Shown here: piece after piece, positions 55,001 to 64,000 of the stretch | Position numbering within the stretch: position 1 is the stretch's first letter | How the letters are laid out: every line of letters starts with the position of its first letter | Source of the DNA: Siphlonurus alternatus | Lineage: Eukaryota > Arthropoda > Insecta > Ephemeroptera > Siphlonuridae | NCBI GenBank assembly: GCA_949825025.1 | Contig: OX463785.1 | Span: forward strand, 8,225,979 to 8,289,978 | Length of the DNA: 64,000 nucleotides | Direction: 5' to 3' | Notes under the pieces: generated by a model | What the model saw: the letters and a program-made list of their open reading frames with translations, nothing else | Databases searched by the model: none | What the model was told of the DNA's origin: nothing | Position numbers and translations under genes: made by a program

Positions 55001-58000
55001 CGTTTTTATTATTTGCCATCGTTCTAAAGAGGATGTAGAGATACGATATCAGTAAAACACAAATAATATTTTATACCTCAGATAAGGAGAGACACCAAAG
55101 TACAGATTGCTTCAGTCAGAACGTGATCAATTTTTTTTAACAGGATTTTCAAAACAAAGTTACCCCTATATTAATTTAGAGCCTTTTGGAACTTGTATTT
55201 TTAACACAAAAAGTACTGCACAGGTAGGCAAAGAAAAAATTACATATCACTAATATATGCCTTATGGGTGCCAGGGTCGGACTGGGCTCAAAGGGCCTAC
55301 TGAGCAAACAAGAGTACGAGCCCATATCAATTAAGGGCCTACTTGACCCTGTGGGGGCCTACTTTTAACGTTGTAGGGGTCTCCCAGCCGAGGGGGCCTA
55401 CTGAGCGATCGCTCACCTTAAATACATACAGTGGCCGTCACATTTAACTTGGTTATGATCGGAACTGCTCGGGAGTCATTCGGCTCGACTCGGCCAGTGA
55501 TGTCCTTCGTTACAAACCGACTACCAATGACTGAAAGCGTTACAAACACGACCATAACTCAGTTAAATGTGACGGCTAGTGTATTTGCCAACAATGCCAA
55601 CAGGAAATTTTTCCTTACCCGTCGGTGCAAAGTACACATTGGGGGTACTGTAGCAAACTATAGCAATGGAAAAATTAAATTATAAAATTTAATATACACT
55701 TGTTTTTTTAAATAGGTCACGTGACCCTAATATTGTTCGTTAATTGGTTCACAGATGCCACATCTGAGGAGGAATATTGGGAACTTCTCAGCGATTGGCC
55801 ACAGGGTTACTCCAAATCATCGCAACTCTGGAAGGAGATAGAACCTTTGTACCTCAAGTTCCATGGCTATGTTCGAAGAAGGCTGCAGATACATTACAAA
55901 GACGTGCCGGACTTGATTCCCGTGCATTTACTGGGTGAGGAACTTGCATTAAAAATCATTATAGCGTTTTTTGGTGTTCCGATTTACGCAAAACATACTA
56001 CTAATGGGCGCGATTCACGAAGCAGTTTGCCAGGGTTTTAACCACGTTTAACTAGGTGGTTTAACACGTAAAACAGGTATAGTTAAACGTGGTTAGAAAC
56101 CTGGCCTAACTGCTTCGTGAATCGCACCCAATATATTTAATATTACAATAATAGTATACCTTTACAAACCAAAGTACGTATTTTTGTATGAATAAACACA
56201 ATATCCATTTAAGTATATCTTTTGTGCTGCATCCTTGAGGAATATCGAATGCATTTAAGTTTATTTAACTATAAGTAAATATGCACTTATAAGAACCATA
56301 ATTAATTAAAATATTTACTCGTTTTGTCTTAATTTTTTTATCTCTTTTAGTGCTGATTAATTTTATGATCTCAATTTTAAGTGTTATTAAAAGGTCTGGA
56401 ATCCTTAACGCTAACAGCAATTGCAAGGAAATAAATTGCATGATAAAATGCACGCAACAAAAAGTAATGTAAAATCATGATCCTATGTTTAGAGATGATA
56501 TCATTAAATGAACTTGCTATAATCTCTTATCAAAACATTGTACTCTTGTTATAAAGCAAGGCAGAGTACAAGTGCTGTATAATATTAAGAGCTATAACTT
56601 AATTATTTTTAACACTTTACTGTACAGCATTATAGTTAACATTAAACATGTGCGATTAGTCAGATTTTCATTATAATCTTTACTAAAAGGGGTTGCATAT
56701 ATTTGAAATTGAAGAAACAGATTATTCCCTTATAATTAATTTCCACTAAATGTTATATAAACGACTAACAGAGTACTGTCTATAATCTATACTGAGATTG
56801 TATATTATGTTTTCAGCTATTAAATCAATATTTTACGTATTTTATATTTTTTAAAGATAATTTCATTTTTCAATATTTTAGCTTATATATAATCTTTGCA
56901 TGGTATGCATTGTGCCGCACATATAGGTAATTTGGAGGATGATAAAATTATTGTAATGGATGTACACAAATTAATTACAAATGATTAAAGTTAATAAATT
57001 TTAACTGCATTTCCAATATTTTAGTGTTTATATGATATTATCAGCTAATTATGATAACAATTAATTATAACTATGTTATGATAATTTAAATGTACCAAAT
57101 AATATTATATTCACAACAACACTGATAAAAAAAAAAAGATAACAAATGGAAAGATTATACATTGATAAAAATAAGGAAAAATCTATTTTACTGTTGTGCC
57201 CAAATTTATAAAAATTGTCGCCACTGAATAATTATAATTAATTTCCTGTTTCCTCAGGCTCGCCCTTGGGTAAAGATTGGTCTCACATCGCCGACCTGAT
57301 TCTCCCGCAGCCCGAGATTTACACGACTTTGGAAGCTTCTTTGCAGGAGCAGGTGAGTGGATGTTTAATTAAAAAACAGCAAGGTATTAAATCTGGGATG
57401 ATCTCACAGAACCTGGCAGGAGAACGGGCTTACGCTAAAGCTCAAGAAATGACAGAAACTCTTGGACTACCTATACTCGGGACGCAGTTCGCGGAGGCTT
57501 CGGTCTTCAATGGATCATGCCCACCTGTATTGTTTCCGGGATGTTCAGACGAAGAAGTCAGGTGAGAATAAGTACACTGATGTGCAGAGAAATTGCCTCA
57601 ATTTATTTTATATTTGTGTTAATAATAAAATTGTTAACTGATTGAAGCATAAATATTACATTTATATACGCGTAATGGACAACATACATTATGGAAAAAT
57701 TTTATTGCAGAAATGAATAGAGGGTACCAAATTATGCTACTCTGAATTTTATCAGATTTTTTTGAAACCCAGAACTATTTTTAAATAATTATTGAAAGTG
57801 CGGCCACGCCCCCTGGAGGCGTCAATAGGCGTCCAGTCTCTATCCTTTTTATTAAGAATTTAGAGGTGCCAACTGAAATCACAGGACTTTCAATAATTAT
57901 TTAAAAATAGTTCTGGGTCTCAAAAAAATCTGAAAAAATTCAGAGTAGCATAATTTGGTACCCTTTATTCATTTCTGCAATATTTTTTTTTCATGTATGT

Positions 58001-61000
58001 TGTCCATTCTGAGGGAATATGATCTGATAAGAACCAATATATAATTAATTTTCCTTTCAAATGCATTTAATCCTATTTTATATGGATTTGACAGAATAAT
58101 AGTCTTGCAATGAATATACTGTTGAAAAACTAAAAATGTATTGGTGCTTTACAATCTTTTGAAAATAGAGTTTATGCAGACAATAATTACCATTAAAATA
58201 AATTAATATTATCCTAATTAATTTTCTATTTATCGTATATTATGAAATTAAATTTATTGATCTATTCTTTATTAATACGCGAGTTTAAATTTAAATGCTG
58301 CATTAATCAGAGCTCAAAAAATTGATTCTTAACCCGGCTCTGAAGGATAATGTTAATATATAAATATATTGTTAAAAAAAAAAAGTTGTAATAAAAAAAA
58401 ATTGTTACTCAAGTTTGACTAGTATTAAATATTCACGGAACTGTAAAATTTAATTGTTTTAATTTAAAATTAAAAAATTAATATTTTATAAAGAAATATA
58501 TATTTTTTTAATGTAAAATAAAAATTAAAAAATATTATATAAGACGTTTTATTTTAAACGTTTTTACACTTAGTTTAAAAGAAAAACACTCTTGTGATCA
58601 AAGCTAGCATGATAGTCAATGGTGGCACACATGCGAGATAACAGAAGAGCAAATAAAAGAAAGCACTTGCAGAAAGAAGCATTTGTATGATTGGACTTTT
58701 TATGAAAGCCTCTTTTAAGTGAGGGTTTCGTTTTAAATGTTTTGAAAGATCTCTTACGGTAGTCAATGCTTTGTTGATTTACTTGTTTTCTATTTAAAAT
58801 ATTCTTTTTCGGTGAAAATATTCACTCCTAATTTAACACAATTTACTTTAAAAAAAATATGTTGTCGTTCATGCATAAACATTATTGAATTTTTGATTCA
58901 CTCTTAATTGGTGTTTGGCGGTCATATTTTGATTAAAATAAGTTTAATATTTAAAGTCAAGATAACAGAATTCAACAGTATTTCAGTCAAGGCAGCATTG
59001 TACTGTGGCACAATAATTTCATCCCTCTATTACCAAAAAATAAATAAATAAATATATGCCTCTAATATTTACTAGAACTTCATAACTACGATGATTAATT
59101 TATACTCCTTTGCTACTAAAATATATAACTAGTATTTGGCTCAATAAATTCACTCAAACTGATTTGTACTCTCAATTTGTATACTGTAAATTGCCTTATT
59201 GGTATACGTGTGTTTCCCAGGGTGTTCACGTGCAATCGGACCAGCTGGCAGGACTATCTGGATGCTCACGAGACCGTCTTCCGAGCGACCCACTACGTGA
59301 TGGCAGCGGGAAAGAATTCGTTCATCTTCAGGCAGGGCGAGCGAACCTCAGGTAATTATATAAAATAAAGGAGTATTTAAATTGTATTGGGGTGCGTGGT
59401 GAATACTGAATGAGAAATATAAACTGCAAAAAAAAGTTACTTAACTGTAGATGCAATTTAGATAAACAAATGTGTTTTATTGAATGAAAATTAAAAATGT
59501 TTAATACAGTAATATAGCTTTCTAACTTGCAAAAATAAAAACAGCTTTTTGTTATTTTTTTTTTCTTGTGAAATTGTGTGCACTACAATTTTTTATAGTA
59601 TTTTAAAATGTTTAAAATTAAATTATGATTCCCTGCAGTTATATCAGCCTGATATAATTTTCAGCAATGCAGCATGTAGAAGGTTGCATTATTCTACCGA
59701 TATGAAAAAACTGATAGTATTTAAGATATGTTTTTTGGTACTGAAAGGTTGAATGTTAAATTCATAATAAATTTTACAAAAATAATTTATGAATTCATTC
59801 ACCAAGATATTGACATAAAATCTGGAAATTTTCCACCATCAAGAAAAGGTAATTTTCCAAAGCCAAGAGTGTACAACAAAGGAAACAATATTTGCTGATT
59901 AATTAAACTCGATTTTTTGCACATCACATGCATTTCTATTGTTCCAAAACTTCAATTAAGTCGATTATGTTTGTCTTGACGGCGAGTGCTAAGATAACAC
60001 GGACCTACAGTGTTATTTGACACCGAGCACGAGTGTTAAAATTGGATCTTTGTCTAATCGTACGAGAACCAACAAGTCAGAAACAACGTCATAGAATTAA
60101 TTTATTAACAAACTGCAGAATTGAATGACAGACTATTTGCCGAAGATGAAAGCTTTAAATTTCAATTTTTTTTCCTGAACCGAGTTTGGATTATCTTTTG
60201 TTAAAATTTAATATATACCCGTTTTTTCGATGACAAAATATGGCGCAGGTTGCTTAGGAACCCCTTTCACCGCGGTAGAAAACTCCCTATATTCAGACTA
60301 GCAGCTAATGTATCATCATTGTGAACAAATACACCTGTGGCAACTGAACATGTTTAACCTTTGTTTTCTTGTATATTTCTGCCTATTCAAAATAAATAGA
60401 TTCATAAATCATTAGTAATAATAATAGTTTTTCAAAAATTCCTACTTGAACTGAATATTTGTAATTTTCATGAAGTTGAAGTTCGAAGTTCATGGTGTAT
60501 GTAAATTATTTGTAAAAAAATTTCATATTTGGTCAATTTTACACTTTGAAAAGTTGAAAATCTTATACTTTCCCATCGTGAAGAATGATAGAGATGCCAA
60601 AAATGTCAACCTAAATTTTATTTTAATATGATGGTGTACGGAGTAACTTTTGTATTTTATAAAAATAATATTATTTATTATAATAATATTTTAATAAAAA
60701 GATCAGATATCCTGAGTAACAGTTTAAATAAAATATATATTTAAATTAACAATAAAAATTAAATAAATTTTTGTTGCTTTACCAATATAAATAATAAAAT
60801 TATAAATAAATTTCAATGTTAAAAATATAATATTCAAATAAATTACAAAATATAAATATTGGTCTTCAACGTTTAATTTTCTTAAGACTTCGCAATGCCT
60901 AGATTTGTCACAATAATTCACATGTCAATCATTATTTCAATAGATTTCACTTCATATTCTAATCAACATCTTCACCTACCTTTTCTGGTCCTCGTCTGCC

Positions 61001-64000
61001 ACGACTCACCTTATTGTTGCAGGGGTTTCTGACGCGGTGGCCGGTCTCGGTTCCTTGCTGGCCTCCACACAACTCGAGGGTCTACTCGCGAGGGACGGCT
61101 CGGACCCTCTCGGCCAGGACTTGAACCTGCGTCTGTTGATCGCACTGCGCGTCTTACCGCGCCTCGCCTACCTCCTCTCCGCGGATCAGTGTCGTCTGAG
61201 TCAGGCGCCGCATCCCCCGCCCTCCCCCGCACTCTGTTGGAGATCAAGGTATGTCATTGGTCCAATCAACAAGTTGCCCCCAGGTGCTACTTGCTTGTCT
61301 ATATAGTGATTGTAACACTTAGCTTTTTTTTTTTACTTCTAATATTACTGTAATATACATGAATTTCTTCATTGAAAATTATTTGAAAGAATTTTGTATT
61401 AAAAAAAAAAAAGGAATGAGGGAGTATTCAGTTACTTATATTTATCATGACTTTCATGGAAATTTATCTCAACAAGTGCTTAATATTATAGCAATATATT
61501 ATGATTATGCTTATTTTATTTTTAATTTTTATCTAACTTATAGCATTGTTGCTAAAATTTGCTAGTATGTTGCTAATTTAATGAATACTATATATTATAA
61601 TAATCTGGTCTTATCTATCTCATTTAAAGTTGAAAAGCCGTTTTGCATTGTCCCATGTGCCTTTAAATTATAATTATAGTAATGCTAAAAAGTTATTTGT
61701 TTTTCACTTATTAAATTAATTGTTATAGTTTAAATTTGAATACTTATTAATTTTTCAAAATTTTTAATATTTTACATAATAAACTTTTGAATTTGTCGTT
61801 ACATGTATGGTTATAGCAACAAATGGTCAGTCAGGTACGATGCGTCTGCAAAAAATTCTAATGTCGGAAGTAATTGAAATGAATATAGAGGACATAAAAG
61901 ACCAAGAGATGGCGCTGACGTCTGAAAATTTTGCTCTTTGCATTGAGGATACGGCAATACCTATAGCATGAGGAGAATCACAAAAGTTATCAAATTTTTA
62001 GGAGAGAAATCACTTATGAAGTTAAAACATTTTTTTTATATTTGTCCGAAAGTATTTAACAACTAATTATGGTGTTGTCATTTATATAAAATTATGCTGT
62101 GGCTGCTGACAGAGGATTTACATGATATTACAATTTTAATCATATACAGCAATCCTCACCAGATGCACGTAGTTCCAGCAGTTACCACTAGGTTCGCACT
62201 AACTTTATGACGCCTATACAATGATTATATAGATGAAAAGTGCACCTCCATGTAACCCACGATTATGTGACATGTTTTTTGAAATTTGTGAAGTCTCGTC
62301 CGACAACATGTATCAGTCCACACTGTCATATCGATGGAAGCTCACGGTGTTATCTTGCAGGAAGGACACGCAGAGAGTGGCGCCCCCCAGTGGAGGTGAT
62401 GAGGATGAGATTTGGTGGGACGTGCTTGGAGATTCTCACTTCACCTCTAATAAACCTTACCTCAGGTAATTAATTGTAATTAGGTTTAGATTATGTAATA
62501 TCGTAACTCATCGGAATATCTAGTTAGCAAACTTGATTTGTACTTTATTGGTGTTGAAATTTTTTAATTTAACTTAATCTTATATCAAAATAGTCTTTTT
62601 TAATTAACAAAAATACATTTTATTTACATGTAATAATGTTTATTAAAAAAAATATTTTGACAGTTATATAATTAGTGAAAAAATTTGTTAGCAGAGGTTC
62701 AGACATACCTTGCTTGTTTAAAAAGTTCAACGAAACAAGTAAGGTAGTTATATAATTACTTATGTAATTAAAGTATAGTCAAATTAATTTAATATTTCCG
62801 CTGGAAGTAGTCGGAAGTGAGAGGTTTCTGTCCTATTTGTTTGAATTTAGAGTTTGAAATTTTAATGAGAGCTTTACAATAAAAGAATTTATTAGTTTGC
62901 AAAAGTACAAAAATCGGACATGAACAGGAAGATCAGAAACTACTCATTTCCGGCTACTTCCGGGGGAAATCTCAAGTAAATTTGACTGTATTATGTATAG
63001 AATAGGGGGGTTATTGTGTCAATAAAATATAAAAAATGAGACTTTTAGAAATAAAAATGCATATATTTTATATTGAACAATCCAAACTAATCCAATGCTT
63101 ATGTATCTATACAAATTTAATGACTAGACTAATTTGAGAACTAATTTCCTCCTGCCCTCCACAGCGAGTTCGCGGGCCTGGTGCTGCAGTTCCAGCTGCT
63201 TGACTCTCTGACCGAGACCTCAGCGAGGACCTCCGGAGAACTCTTCAGTGGAGAACTCGTCAAGAAGGTCAAGCTCGACGACAAGTTCAGGTAAGAGTCT
63301 GCAAACTATAATAGATGTAATGGTGCTTCAGTGTCTTTGAAATTTAAATTATGTAACATATTTATAACACTGAAGTCAATTGGAGAAGACGAATGGAGTA
63401 TTTTATGATGGGTTAATGAATGTAGAAATAATTTTATTTTCTTCCTTTTGCAGGTAATTATTTAAAAAAAAACTTGGAAATATTTACAAAAATATTATTG
63501 AAATTCCCGATTTTTCAACAAATTAATAAAATGATGTACTAAAATAATTTATTCTTAACTAAAATTAATTAATAAAAATAATCAAAAATAATATTATAAA
63601 TTTTATTATTTAAATTGTATTACACATTTTATTTTTACAATTGCAAATGTAATATTTTTTACTGATAAAACAATGTGTTACATTATAACATATTTGTTTT
63701 TGAATTTGTAATAAAAAAGAAAGCCTTCATTACTATAATTGCGATATGCACAATCGTAGGACATATTTTGATGTAAAAATTGTGTAACTGTAGATAATAA
63801 AATTTAATAATAAAATGCCATTTATCATGAAAACCATTTAATACTTTCTGTACTTATTCGTAGGACACTACTCTCCAAAGGCTTATCTGACGACTGGCTT
63901 TCCTTACTTCGCGAGTACGGCATTGATGGTGTTAAGTCAAGCTCCCTTCTACAATTCTTCAGTCCTCTTCTACCACTTTTTGAAGACATGTCTCCTGTCA
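44812..64000 (+). CDS. Secreted ACE-like protein (peptidase M2 family), probably catalytically dead; 3' end beyond the window
   Basis: Twelve exons in a consistent frame: 44812-45003, 52311-52469, 53344-53440, 53567-53710, 55755-55934, 57258-57352, 57410-57561, 59221-59351, 61023-61248, 62361-62465, 63165-63290 and 63864-64000 (581 codons so far). Residues 1-20 are a signal peptide (MWLPSALVCGLVVLTASLSV). M2 hallmarks are PLYLKFHGYVRRRLQ (about 233-247), IPVHLLGSPLG.DWSHIADL, a cysteine pair at 326 and 344 with the family's 18-residue spacing, and a C-terminal LVLQFQLLDSL...SSLLQFFSPLL region. The zinc site should read HExxH, but residues 355-360 read AHETVF, and the downstream glutamate ligand is replaced (VSDAVAG near 385-391). 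Hydrolysis is therefore unlikely. It resembles the inactive insect ACE-related proteins. N-glycosylation sequons are at N323 and N345. Confidence 0.85.
46905..47060. promoter_or_regulatory. CpG-rich island in ACE-like intron 1, possible alternative promoter or enhancer
   Basis: About 150 bases with many CG dinucleotides (CGCTCGTCACGCCGACC, GTCGCGCACTGGCACGCGCG) stand out from AT-rich surroundings. The island includes the GATA palindrome TGATAACTCTTATCAGT, whose TTATCAGT also contains an initiator-like TCAGT. It is not palindromic overall and matches no repeat in the window. Its function is inferred only. Confidence 0.3.
48926..49019. repeat. (GA)n microsatellite
   Basis: Perfect GA repeat of about 94 bases. 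The polar repeats translated across it are artefacts. Confidence 0.97.
49660..49700. repeat. MITE family M, fragment
   Basis: TATTACACGATACAATTTTGCATACAATTTT matches one arm of family M (compare 52779-52922). Confidence 0.5.
52779..52922. repeat. MITE family M, copy 2, in ACE-like intron 2
   Basis: AAGCCGCTATTACACGATACAATTTT at the left mirrors AAAATTGTATGGTGTAATATAGGCTT at the right. It shares its interior (TTTCTTGCAAGGAAAA, CTCCATACAA) with 40348-40490. Confidence 0.75.
54089..54744. repeat. 656-bp near-perfect palindrome in ACE-like intron 4
   Basis: It begins TTTAAAGTAAAGTGCGCGCT and ends with the complement. Arms of about 315 bases each run through CATGGGGCCTTACCTGAC, CACCGTTAGGTGGTATG and GATTCGAGAGAAATT with only scattered mismatches. 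The loop is about 30 bases around 54400-54430. There are no open frames of note. Confidence 0.9.
55272..55427 (+). mobile_element. Possible hAT-type element remnant
   Basis: CAGGGTCGGACTGGG at 55272 resembles a hAT terminus. GGGCCTACTGAGC and GGGGGCCTACTGAGC form a direct repeat about 100 bases apart. The opposite terminus and a target duplication were not found. Confidence 0.3.
55428..55583. repeat. Short foldback MITE in ACE-like intron 4
   Basis: TACAGTGGCCGTCACATTTAACT at the left and AGTTAAATGTGACGGCTAGTGTA at the right form the inverted ends. TA at both termini fits Tc1/mariner-type insertion. It explains the 55431-55685 open frame. Confidence 0.7.
56006..56129. repeat. Foldback MITE, family D, copy 4 (most complete)
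   Basis: GGGCGCGATTCACGAAGCAG...TTTTAACCACGTTTAACTAGG is mirrored by GGTTAGAAACCTGGCCTAACTGCTTCGTGAATCGCACCC. Confidence 0.75.
57353..57409 (+). other. Predicted 57-nt in-frame mini-intron of the ACE-like gene
   Basis: CAG|GTGAGT at the left and ATCTCACAG|AAC at the right are strong splice sites. The 57 bases contain no stop and keep the frame, so retention would insert 19 residues (starting VSGCLIKK). Removing it restores the M2 spacing between the LEASLQEQ helix and the following AGERAYAKAQEMTETLGLP segment, which is why I treat it as an intron. Confidence 0.65.
57674..58008. repeat. Foldback element family F, copy 4 (complete), in the ACE-like gene
   Basis: The outer arms ATGGACAACATACAT and ATGTATGTTGTCCAT enclose inner arms TATTGCAGAAATGAATAGAGGGTACCAAATTATGCTAC and their complement. 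The centre has GTGCGGCCACGCCCCCTGGAGGCG. Confidence 0.8.
62774..62995. repeat. Foldback MITE in ACE-like intron 10
   Basis: TATAGTCAAATTAATTTAATATTTCCGCTGGAAGTAGTCGGAAGTGAG is mirrored by CTCATTTCCGGCTACTTCCGGGGGAAATCTCAAGTAAATTTGACTGTA. A related end is at 29650-29689. Confidence 0.6.

Overview
This is AT-rich genomic DNA from an insect. The evidence is a tandem array of insect-type gustatory receptor (Gr, 7tm_7) genes with spliceosomal introns, a multi-exon gene of the angiotensin-converting-enzyme (peptidase M2) family, and heavy loads of short interspersed and foldback transposons. I cannot name the order or species from sequence alone.

Positions 1-3448 hold only mobile DNA: four kinds of foldback/MITE element, a 5S-rRNA-headed SINE and a tRNA-headed SINE. 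Positions 3449-42248 hold nine Gr genes (called Gr A to Gr I here), all on the + strand. Each has the same layout: one long first exon (about 300 codons), then three short C-terminal exons of about 25, 30 and 16-19 codons, all joined by phase-0 introns. A and B are divergent, C to G form one closely related group, and H and I form another. Two copies are damaged. Gr D has one extra T in a 13-T run, which shifts the frame late in exon 1. Gr H has a 1,144-bp hAT-like element with a perfect 8-bp target duplication in exon 1; all its other exons are intact. The other seven read through from ATG to stop once spliced.

Positions 42249-44811 are intergenic. From 44812 to the right edge lies one + strand gene of at least twelve exons, with a 7.3-kb first intron, encoding a secreted ACE-like protein. 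It keeps the M2 fold signature (the LYLxxHxYVRR region and a cysteine pair spaced exactly 18 residues apart), but the HExxH zinc site is destroyed (AHETVF), so it should be a catalytically dead paralogue. Its 3' end is outside the window. One of its introns appears to be only 57 nt.

The less ordinary part of the window is its repeat ecology. Three SINEs with different heads share one central domain. Several palindromic MITE families sit repeatedly in Gr introns, one directly after a Gr stop codon. One foldback element carries a tRNA-like core in its loop, and a 656-bp near-perfect palindrome lies in an ACE-like intron. The Gr proteins probably work as ligand-gated cation channel subunits in taste neurons; the ACE-like protein probably acts outside the cell. 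Nothing links the two functionally beyond adjacency.
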